A stretch of DNA of 5,083 nt from Deinococcus alpinitundrae (lineage in GTDB: Bacteria > Deinococcota > Deinococci > Deinococcales > Deinococcaceae). Below, piece by piece: positions 1 through 5,022 of the stretch. The stretch is from NCBI RefSeq assembly GCF_009982895.1, contig NZ_WXZL01000061.1, forward strand, positions 1 through 5,083. The letters are read 5' to 3'. Below the pieces are notes generated by a model that was not told where the DNA came from, did no database searches, and worked only from the letters and a program-made list of their open reading frames with translations. Made by a program: the position numbers and the translations under genes. Positions within the stretch are counted from its first letter, which is position 1. Each line of letters starts with the position of its first letter.

Positions 1-47
1 CCAGTCTTGGCTATGTCCCCCCTGCCGAGTTCGCTGCCCGCTATCAT
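1..47 (-). CDS. Possible 5' end of a further operon gene, cut by the window edge
   Basis: An ATG at 47-45 on the minus strand opens 15 codons (beginning MIAGSELGRGDIAKT) without a stop up to the window edge. An AGG lies about 5 nt upstream as a weak ribosome binding site. The start is 5 nt after a stop codon at 55-53, the close spacing seen throughout this minus-strand operon. The product cannot be recognised from so few residues. The call rests on position and an open frame only. Confidence 0.3.
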   Translation of the reverse strand, partial: MIAGSELGRGDIAKT

Positions 48-89
48 CCAACCTAGAAGTGACTTGCCTGCTGGTCCTGCGTTTTGGGT

Positions 90-317
90 TCACTCCAGGG
101 CTTGGCATTGATCCGTTGCTTGTAAGGATGTGATGAGCGGCTGAGGTGGATCAGCACGCTCACCCGGTCCTGTCGGGGTGGCTTCGAACCGTTGGGCATC
201 CTCTGCGGACCACACGGAACGAGCGGCATGCACGCGCCCAGTCCGAGTGATGGCACGCTGCATCCCCAGGTCGCCCTTTTCCTCAACTCCCCTGTCATTT
301 GATGTCATTCCACTCAT
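90..317 (-). CDS. Small hypothetical protein, possibly frameshifted
   Basis: The ATG at 317 lies 3 nt after the stop of the HNH-type gene (321). It is preceded by GAGGAG inside the end of that gene, about 7-9 nt upstream, a good ribosome binding site. The product is 75 residues with no family I recognise. The first 45 or so codons look coding, for example the stretch SVWSAEDAQRFEATP. After about position 175 the coding-like third-position G/C pattern moves to the +1 frame, which runs to a stop at 53, just ahead of the possible next start at 47. The true product may therefore be one gene from 317 to 53 with a +1 shift, or a gene in the 298-53 frame. No domain, signal peptide or membrane segment is visible. 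Confidence 0.38.
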   Translation of the reverse strand: MSGMTSNDRGVEEKGDLGMQRAITRTGRVHAARSVWSAEDAQRFEATPTGPGERADPPQPLITSLQATDQCQALE

Positions 318-320
318 AAA

Positions 321-1235
321 TCAGTTCTCCTCGCTCTCGCCGCGTATCCACCGCTCGTACCTGGCGTGTTCGGTTTGCAGGTAGTCCAGCAGGGCGGAGA
401 GGCGGGCCGGGTCGCTATGGACACTGAAGGTGCGGCTGTGGGCGGTCTGGGTGTCACCGAACGGCTGGGGAATGTGGCAGCGGCGGTGAACGCTCACCAA
501 TACTTCAGCGTGGGCATTGGTGCGGGCCTCAGCGTTCCCGTAAGCGACGTGGTGCAGATCGAATACTTCGTTGTCCTGCGGCAACTCACGGCACACCCAG
601 CAGTGCCCCCTTCGTTTGGCGAAATCGCCGTACCGGGGCGGCAGTGTCGCGGCGGCCAGGTCGCTGAGGCCGGAAGCGTCCTCACCCTGCGCGGCCCGGA
701 CGGCAGCGCGGTAGATCGGCGCGGGCAGGGCTTCAAGGACAGCCAGATTCAGCGCGTCGGCCTCGACCGGGTGGGTGGGCGCGTCGGGATCGGCGTCTCT
801 GAGCAGCGCACGGGAGCGTTCCAGGGCCGGGGTCAACACGGTCTTCTTGCTCTCGGATTCCGAGAGAATGAGATTCCTGAGCCGCTCATTCAACTGCGTG
901 GGCGTCAAGCTGTCCACGTCGCTGCGCGTCAGGCCGCGTCTCAGCGCGCTTCCGATCTGCGCGAGGCGGGTCAGGTTGCCGCTGTACCCGAGTTGCAGGG
1001 CACGCCCCCGGTCAAAGGCGTCATAGAGGCTGCCCACGCCCGGCGCGTCTTCCTGACCCTCCACAAGCCAATTCAGGTACACACTGGGCGGCCTGTTGAG
1101 ATTGCCGGGCGCGAGTTGCCAGGCGAGGTACGCGCTCCAGATGGCGACAGCCTCGGCGTGCCTTCCGGTTTCGCGGGTCTGCCAGAACGCAGCGCGGCGG
1201 TCCTGCAAGGTGGGCGCAGCGTAGGCGAGGCTCAT
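321..1235 (-). CDS. HNH-type zinc-binding protein, probable HNH endonuclease, 304 aa
   Basis: The C-terminal third carries a recognisable HNH-like zinc motif: CWVC (C212 and C215), then DLHHVAYGN (D226, H228, H229), then VHRRCH (H250, C253, H254). This C-x2-C / LHH / R-x-CH order is typical of HNH nucleases, which use the central histidine for metal-dependent DNA cleavage, with Cys and His holding a structural zinc. The first 205 or so residues are mostly helical in appearance, and I recognise no family in them. I chose ATG 1235 because it overlaps the stop of the ASCH gene as ATGA. The frame stays open to 1295, but a start there would overlap the neighbour by 64 nt. The gene sits late in the phage-like operon. 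Nuclease activity is inferred from the motif alone; a non-catalytic zinc finger is possible. Confidence 0.75.
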   Translation of the reverse strand: MSLAYAAPTLQDRRAAFWQTRETGRHAEAVAIWSAYLAWQLAPGNLNRPPSVYLNWLVEGQEDAPGVGSLYDAFDRGRALQLGYSGNLTRLAQIGSALRRGLTRSDVDSLTPTQLNERLRNLILSESESKKTVLTPALERSRALLRDADPDAPTHPVEADALNLAVLEALPAPIYRAAVRAAQGEDASGLSDLAAATLPPRYGDFAKRRGHCWVCRELPQDNEVFDLHHVAYGNAEARTNAHAEVLVSVHRRCHIPQPFGDTQTAHSRTFSVHSDPARLSALLDYLQTEHARYERWIRGESEEN

Positions 1236-1726
1236 GATCTGCCCTGCCTGTAGCCTTCCCGCACCACTACAAGGGCGGCAGGTTCTATCGTCCACAACCC
1301 CTGAGCGCCACGGTGCGGCACCGGCTCAGGAAGCAGCGTCACATCGGCCAGCAGCCAGTGAAACTGACCTCTGGCAGCCCATTTCGAGGTGCTGCTCTGG
1401 GTGACGGCGGCAAGTTGCGCCACCGCGACGATGCCGGGTAGGAAGAACTGATCTTCGTCAGTCACGCGCATTCCCATCTCGTAGCTCAGCAGCGCTTCCG
1501 GCGTGATCCCGTCAGTCAGGCCTACCATCTTGAAGGCCGCCGCAAGGTCGAGCCTGGCTTCTTCCCGCTTGCCCGTGTTCTGGCCCGGCACAACGCCGCC
1601 GTGAATGGCAAGGAACATCCCGACGCGCCCACCTTGGTGCCAGGTGCGGTTCTCGACGTCCTTTCCAGCCTTGACGATGCACCATGGCCAGGGATGGGTG
1701 AGCGTCAGGCCGCGTATCTCAGTCAT
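1232..1726 (-). CDS. ASCH-domain protein, 164 aa
   Basis: The protein shows the ASCH (PUA-like beta-barrel) signature. LTLTHPWPWCIV with KDVENRTW (residues 7-29) matches the family's N-terminal strand and its 'S/T-x-x-P-W ... ENR-W' hallmark. Later come GIVAVAQL (98-105), FHWLLADV (122-129) and VPHRGAQGLW (136-145), the usual 'W-x-L-x-x-V ... P-x-x-G-x-x-G-L-W' ending. ASCH proteins are small cytosolic RNA- or nucleotide-binding proteins; YqfB of E. coli is a member with N4-acetylcytidine amidohydrolase activity, and many phages carry ASCH genes of unknown role. The substrate here cannot be predicted. GAGGG lies 7 nt upstream of the ATG, inside the end of the preceding gene, and the start overlaps that gene's stop by ATGA. 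Its own stop overlaps the HNH-type gene in the same way, so translation is probably coupled. Confidence 0.85.
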   Translation of the reverse strand: MTEIRGLTLTHPWPWCIVKAGKDVENRTWHQGGRVGMFLAIHGGVVPGQNTGKREEARLDLAAAFKMVGLTDGITPEALLSYEMGMRVTDEDQFFLPGIVAVAQLAAVTQSSTSKWAARGQFHWLLADVTLLPEPVPHRGAQGLWTIEPAALVVVREGYRQGRS

Positions 1727-1971
1727 GACATCACCCTCAGCGCTTCATTCAGTCGTCGCTGCCGGTGCGTCATGTCCAGGGGCCAGTCCTCAGCCCAGGC
1801 CAGCACGTATCCGGCCAGGTCGAACACCATGCCGCTCTCCAACTGCACCGGACCCTTCTTGAGCGTGTCCGCCTGAGCAGCGGCAATCAACGGGACCAGA
1901 TGGACTGGGAGGGCGAGCGCCGCGTCCGCGTCTGCAATCCAGGTCGAGCAGTCCACTTCAATCCGCTGCAT
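1723..1971 (-). CDS. Small hypothetical protein, 82 aa
   Basis: The ATG at 1971 is preceded by AGAAGGTG with about 6 nt spacing, a strong ribosome binding site. The start lies inside the last codons of the helicase gene (14 nt overlap) and the stop overlaps the ASCH start by ATGA, so both ends fit the operon. The protein is soluble. A hydrophobic, alanine-rich stretch near residues 18-33 looks like a helix, with no clear membrane segment, and the end is basic (HRQRRLNEALRVMS). I recognise no family. Its place between helicase and ASCH genes suggests a small accessory phage protein, but nothing in the sequence gives a function. Confidence 0.7.
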   Translation of the reverse strand: MQRIEVDCSTWIADADAALALPVHLVPLIAAAQADTLKKGPVQLESGMVFDLAGYVLAWAEDWPLDMTHRQRRLNEALRVMS

Positions 1972-2848
1972 GCTTCACCTTCTGAGCCTCCATACGGCGC
2001 GCGTAAGCGATATTCCGGGCCTTCACGAACCCCAGTACCTCCGCACTCGGCTGCATCGGCTTGCTGCTCTTCTGCCACCCGCCCGGCTTCTCGCCGAACT
2101 TCTCCTGGTACAGGTAGAACGCCTGCCCCGGTGACTTGCCCCGGTTGGCGCAGTAGCCCAGCAGCTCCGCGTACCAGCGCCGCTTCTCCTCCAGCTGGTA
2201 GGCGTGCTGGCGTCGGCCCTCAGCGGTGAGTTCCTCCAGCTGCCCGGGAATCACCACCGCGTGGTCTGGGATGGCTTCGAAGTGGTGGACGTGGCCGCAC
2301 TCTGGGCAGATGTGCGTCCCGATCAGTGCCGCGCCGCAGGGCAGCCCGTCTTCGAGTTCTCGCTCGCAGATGATGATTTTCTTCTCCCGCTTCTTGGCGT
2401 CCTTGCCAGTGGTTTTCTTCCCTTCATTGCTGTGCAGCGCGGGCGGCACGAAGTCCTCAGCAGGGCCGAACTGCATGAGCGTTCCGGCGTGATCCAGAAT
2501 CACGCAGTCGCTTTTGCCTTCACTGGAACGCAGCCCGCGGCCTGCCGCTTGCACCCAGATGCGCTCGCTCTTGGTGGGGCGCATGAACACCACGGCGCTC
2601 ACGTCCGGCACGTCCAGCCCCTCAATGGCGATGTTCACCGAGGTCAGGCCTTGCACCTCACCGGCGCGGAATTCACGCATCAGCTCCCGGCGCTCCTCCT
2701 TCGGCGTGCCGCCGTCGATGTGGATGCACGAAAAGCCCGCGGCGTTCATCCGGTCCCGCAGCGCCACTGAAGTCTTGATGTCCGGTGGGAAGGCCACGAA
2801 GCGCCGTTCCGGGCAGACGCGGGCGAAGTTCTCCACCGCGTCCCCCAA
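1958..2848 (-). CDS. Phage-type SF2 DEAD/DEAH helicase, N-terminally truncated (C-terminal part, 296 aa)
   Basis: This is the second RecA domain and C-terminal tail of a superfamily 2 helicase, an ATP-driven DNA translocase. Motif IV is at FVAFPP (residues 17-22), motif V at NIAIEGLDVPDVSAVV (72-87) and motif VI at QAAGRGLRS (100-108) with its arginine fingers. After these comes a zinc-ribbon-like Cys set (C161, C171, CPEC 181-184). The tail, with KRRWYAELLGY, GQAFYLYQEKFG and VLGFVKARNIAYARR, is characteristic of phage and prophage helicases. Such proteins are usually around 500 residues. The first RecA domain with Walker A and DEAH motifs is absent, and no helicase sequence is seen upstream. 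The nominal TTG start at 2848 is arbitrary: helicase-like sequence seems to continue a few codons (DRQHAAL) before similarity is lost near 2870-2880. Without an ATP-binding domain it should be inactive, so it is best read as a gene remnant. Confidence 0.88.
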   Translation of the reverse strand: MGDAVENFARVCPERRFVAFPPDIKTSVALRDRMNAAGFSCIHIDGGTPKEERRELMREFRAGEVQGLTSVNIAIEGLDVPDVSAVVFMRPTKSERIWVQAAGRGLRSSEGKSDCVILDHAGTLMQFGPAEDFVPPALHSNEGKKTTGKDAKKREKKIIICERELEDGLPCGAALIGTHICPECGHVHHFEAIPDHAVVIPGQLEELTAEGRRQHAYQLEEKRRWYAELLGYCANRGKSPGQAFYLYQEKFGEKPGGWQKSSKPMQPSAEVLGFVKARNIAYARRMEAQKVKHAAD

Positions 2849-2920
2849 GGCGGCGTGCTGGCGATCTGGGACAACTGAGGCTCCGCAGCTTGGGCCAGGG
2901 CAGGGTGCTGGGGGTGGTGG

Positions 2921-3040
2921 ATGGTAATTACCGATTCAGAGCGCACTATGAAGCCTTTGAAGTCTCGCTTGTTGATTCGGGACCAGGAACTGATCGAAGA
3001 GATTCTGCGAATGTGGGAACACAGCAAGGTCAGTCTGTGA
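2921..3040 (+). pseudogene. Short ORF at the cassette's left junction, possible truncated DUF2513-like gene start
   Basis: A 39-codon plus-strand ORF begins at ATG 2921; a second ATG at 2948 is an equally possible start. From residue 10 it reads MKPLKSRLLIRDQELIEEIL, followed by RMWEHSKVSL and a stop. The RDxELIxxIL...E pattern resembles the N-terminus of DUF2513 proteins (typically RD-M-D-L-I-x-x-I-L), which are small phage or host proteins of unknown function. That similarity is from memory and short. The ORF ends where the base composition turns AT-rich, consistent with truncation at the cassette boundary. The ribosome binding site is weak. It may instead be an accidental ORF, because the minus strand of its first third also shows a coding-like codon pattern. 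Confidence 0.3.
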
Positions 3041-3059
3041 GTTCAGCCGTTTCGGAAAC

Positions 3060-3089
3060 TTGAAGATATCGTTCAACCTTCCGTAAGAT
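3060..3089 (+). promoter_or_regulatory. Candidate promoter of the DUF262-HEPN operon
   Basis: TTGAAG (3060-3065) and TAAGAT (3084-3089) are separated by 18 nt, a fair match to a sigma-70-type -35/-10 pair. Transcription would start near 3096 and leave an untranslated leader of about 50 nt before the ATG at 3149. The pair lies exactly at the left edge of the AT-rich cassette, where its own promoter would be expected. AT-rich sequence gives chance matches easily, so this is only a candidate. Confidence 0.35.
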
Positions 3090-3135
3090 TCTCAATTACT
3101 TAGGATGGTTAGTAAATCTCAGAAAATTTGAATAT

Positions 3136-3141
3136 AAGGAA
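3136..3141 (+). promoter_or_regulatory. Ribosome binding site fixing the DUF262 start
   Basis: AAGGAA lies 7 nt before the ATG at 3149. It supports this start over the in-frame TTG at 3128, which would place the ribosome binding site inside the coding region and has no such site of its own. Confidence 0.6.
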
Positions 3142-3148
3142 TACATGT

Positions 3149-4234
3149 ATGCCTTTACAGCAAGAGATTGATGAGTCAGCGAGAAAGATATTTACCGATA
3201 GCTATAAGATGTCCATTGGGGAATTCACATCTTTATATAAAGACGAAGAAGTAGATATAAATCCTGAATTTCAGAGATTATTTAGATGGTCTAGTAAGCA
3301 TAAGACTAGATTCATAGAATCTTTGTTGCTGGGTATACCTATACCTCCAATATTCGTTTTCACTAATGAAGAAGGAACGTGGGAACTTATAGATGGTCTA
3401 CAAAGAGTTTCTACTATATTAGAATTTATGGGTGTACTCAGAAAACCAGATGGTGAATTGTATATCGCTTCAAAATTAGAAGCCACGAAACTGCTGCCAT
3501 CTTTGAAGGACACAACTTGGGACGGGGAACACAGTATCGGAAAAGCATTGCAAATATCCATAAGAAGAGCAAGGATACGTGTAGAAATTCTAAAAAAGGA
3601 AAGTGACACTAGAGGAAAATTTGAACTTTTCCAGCGTCTAAATACAGGTGGCATTAATCTGGAGCCTCAAGAAATAAGAAATGCAAGCATGCTAATGGTT
3701 AGTAGAGATTTCTATTTTTGGTTAAAAAATATGTCAGAATATCCCGATTTCGTAATTACCATAAACCAAACAGAGCCAGCAGCAAAAACCCAGAAACCTA
3801 TGGAATTAGCACTGAGGTTACTCGCCTATAGAGAAGTGAGTTACGATGGAAAATTAGACGCTAATGAGTATATTGACATAGCAATGATCAATCTTATTGA
3901 ACGGGGCATACAGAGCAGTAATTATACTGATGCTTTTTATTCTATATTCACTCTTCTAAATGAAAATTTTCAAGAAAATGCTTTTATGAGATTTGATGGC
4001 AGAAGGTTTTTAGGTGGATTTACACTTTCAGCATTTGAGACGATAGCCTACAGTTTGCTGGTTAATTATTCAGGATGGTCATTAAGAACTAAGGAGAATG
4101 ACCATGATCTGGTTGATAGAGTCAAGAGCTTATGGTCCAACAAAACTTTCAATAAATATTCAGGCAGTGGCGTAAGAGCGACACAAAGACTCTCTAAATT
4201 GCTGCCGTTGGGAGCAGAATTTTTCGCTAAATGA
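3149..4234 (+). CDS. DUF262 (GmrSD N-terminal-like) protein, 361 aa
   Basis: The N-terminal half is a DUF262 domain, a ParB/Srx-like fold that binds or hydrolyses nucleotides in the type IV enzymes GmrSD and BrxU. Visible motifs in order are INPEFQRLFRW (residues 38-48), GIPIPPIFVF (62-71), IDGLQRVSTI (81-90, the DGxQR nucleotide-site motif), FQRLNTGG (161-168) and QEIRNA (174-179). The remaining 180 or so residues look helical and show no DUF1524/HNH nuclease motif, unlike full-length GmrSD. It probably acts as the sensor or regulator of the HEPN protein encoded next, whose ATG overlaps this stop codon (ATGA). The start at ATG 3149 is set by AAGGAA 7 nt upstream; the frame is open from TTG 3128. 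The gene is strongly AT-rich, with A/T-ending codons unlike its neighbours, indicating recent transfer from a low-GC source. The family call is secure; the defence role is inferred. Confidence 0.92.
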   Translation: MPLQQEIDESARKIFTDSYKMSIGEFTSLYKDEEVDINPEFQRLFRWSSKHKTRFIESLLLGIPIPPIFVFTNEEGTWELIDGLQRVSTILEFMGVLRKPDGELYIASKLEATKLLPSLKDTTWDGEHSIGKALQISIRRARIRVEILKKESDTRGKFELFQRLNTGGINLEPQEIRNASMLMVSRDFYFWLKNMSEYPDFVITINQTEPAAKTQKPMELALRLLAYREVSYDGKLDANEYIDIAMINLIERGIQSSNYTDAFYSIFTLLNENFQENAFMRFDGRRFLGGFTLSAFETIAYSLLVNYSGWSLRTKENDHDLVDRVKSLWSNKTFNKYSGSGVRATQRLSKLLPLGAEFFAK

Positions 4235-4920
4235 AAATTAGAACTATGGAAGAATTCTCCAACAGATTGGATCAGGAGATTGTTTGGAGACTAAGAGAAA
4301 TATCAGAAATCAAACTAATGGCACAGCAACAAGGAGGTTTAGCACAGAAAGCTATAATAAGAGCTGGGCTAGCATTGGTGTATGCACATTGGGAAGGATT
4401 TATTAAAACTACTTCGGAAATGTACCTTATGTACATAGAATCAAGAGGGCTAAACTTTAGTGAATTAAAAGACAATTTCATGATTTTTGGAGTCAAGAAA
4501 CATATCAATACTATTACGGAATCGTTTTCCGCTGCTAAAAACATATCAGTAATAAAATCCATACTAGATACAAACTTAAAAGCCGCAAAATTCTCTATAT
4601 CTTCAGCAATAAGAACTGAATCCAATTTGAAGTCATCTATATTTGAGAACATATCTATCTCTTTAGGAATTTCTAGTGATCCATATAGACAGAATTATAA
4701 TTTCATAGATGAAGACTTATTAGGTAACAGGAATAGGATTGCTCACGGAGAATATACAGCAATCGACTACGCATCTTTCAACAAGATATGTGACTCAACA
4801 ATTCACTTGATACGCAGCTACCTCTCTAGGGGTCAAAAGTCAGGGGTAGACAAGAAAAGTCAGCTCCAGTACGGTGTTTTCCGCGATGAAAACAGCCCAG
4901 AGCCGACACCCCCAAGATAA
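4231..4920 (+). CDS. MAE_28990/MAE_18760-like HEPN ribonuclease, 229 aa
   Basis: This is a helical HEPN protein. The family's early helix motif is seen in [13 protein letters not shown] (residues 47-59), and the catalytic R-x4-H motif is intact as RNRIAH (R167 to H172), followed by G173. HEPN domains with this motif are metal-independent RNases, typically used as toxins or abortive-infection effectors, usually as dimers. The MAE_28990/MAE_18760 branch is commonly found beside DUF262 genes, as here. The ATG overlaps the DUF262 stop by 4 nt and has no well-placed ribosome binding site; the nearest GGGAG is 16 nt away. Translation therefore probably depends on coupling to the DUF262 gene, which would keep effector and sensor in proportion. 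An ATG at 4246 is a less likely start. The last 25 or so residues (after SYLSRG) are proline- and charge-rich, come from GC-richer sequence and may be read-through into flanking DNA. RNA target unknown. Confidence 0.9.
   Translation: MKIRTMEEFSNRLDQEIVWRLREISEIKLMAQQQGGLAQKAIIRAGLALVYAHWEGFIKTTSEMYLMYIESRGLNFSELKDNFMIFGVKKHINTITESFSAAKNISVIKSILDTNLKAAKFSISSAIRTESNLKSSIFENISISLGISSDPYRQNYNFIDEDLLGNRNRIAHGEYTAIDYASFNKICDSTIHLIRSYLSRGQKSGVDKKSQLQYGVFRDENSPEPTPPR
4875..4894. repeat. Inverted repeat at the right junction
   Basis: TGTTTTC (4875-4881) and GAAAACA (4888-4894) form a perfect 7-bp inverted repeat around a 6-nt loop. It lies in the last codons of the HEPN gene and spans the start codon of the transposase-like ORF at 4886. 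No T-run follows on the plus strand, so it is not a clear terminator. It may be an end-proximal part of an insertion sequence or an RNA hairpin hiding the transposase start. Confidence 0.45.
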
Positions 4921-5020
4921 CCTGTTCACCTTGCTTGCACCACACTTCCCGATCGATCCCCGCCGGCTGACTGTACTGAGCGCGTTATTGATCTCGGCTG
5001 AAGTTCACGATGGGAGGTAG
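4886..5020 (+). pseudogene. Transposase-like N-terminal fragment (IS4-group-like), ended by an early stop
   Basis: A 44-codon ORF begins at ATG 4886, overlapping the end of the HEPN gene in another frame. Its core, [20 protein letters not shown] (residues 16-35), resembles the first helices of IS4-group transposases common in Deinococcus (pattern HFP-x-D-x-RRL-x-VL-x-AL). That is family knowledge from memory, with no search behind it. G/C-ending codons match the GC-rich flank and not the AT-rich cassette. A TAG at 5018-5020 stops the frame after AEVHDGR, well before any DDE catalytic residue, so it is a remnant or frameshifted copy. No ribosome binding site is evident, which is common for transposases. 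It marks the probable boundary between the cassette and mobile-element or host DNA. Confidence 0.45.
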
Positions 5021-5022
5021 CT

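Noticed and set aside
366..1253. Long plus-strand ORF of 295 codons
   Set aside because: It is the mirror of the HNH-type gene: high GC suppresses stops on the opposite strand, the start overlaps nothing meaningful, and the product shows no family pattern.
1236..1295. Upstream start of the HNH-type gene at 1295
   Set aside because: It would overlap the ASCH gene by 64 nt, while ATG 1235 gives the ATGA overlap used elsewhere in the operon.
1765..2229. Plus-strand ORF of 154 codons, rich in Pro, Ser and Arg
   Set aside because: It runs antisense to the 82-residue gene and the helicase tail and has low-complexity shadow composition.
2204..2927. Plus-strand ORFs opposite the helicase
   Set aside because: The minus strand carries clear helicase motifs V and VI and a zinc ribbon; the plus products are composition artefacts.
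2923..2932. Perfect palindrome GGTAATTACC as an operator
   Set aside because: A 10-bp palindrome is expected several times by chance in 5 kb, and it is not placed at the candidate promoter.
2785..3063. Plus-strand ORF spanning the left junction
   Set aside because: It begins antisense to the helicase and crosses the composition break; no recognisable domain and no ribosome binding site.
3128..3148. TTG 3128 as the DUF262 start
   Set aside because: The AAGGAA site lies downstream of it and correctly spaced for ATG 3149, so the shorter protein is preferred.
3271..3654. Minus-strand ORF within the DUF262 gene
   Set aside because: Antisense to the most conserved DUF262 motifs, so it is a shadow.
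4272..4652. Minus-strand ORF within the HEPN gene
   Set aside because: Antisense to the HEPN helices, no ribosome binding site or family pattern.
4835..4863. Direct repeat AAAAGTCAG (4835-4843 and 4855-4863) as a target-site duplication
   Set aside because: The copies are only 11 nt apart within the HEPN gene and flank no element.
4875..4894. Inverted repeat as a rho-independent terminator
   Set aside because: The stem is A/T-rich with few G/C pairs, and no T-run follows on the plus strand.
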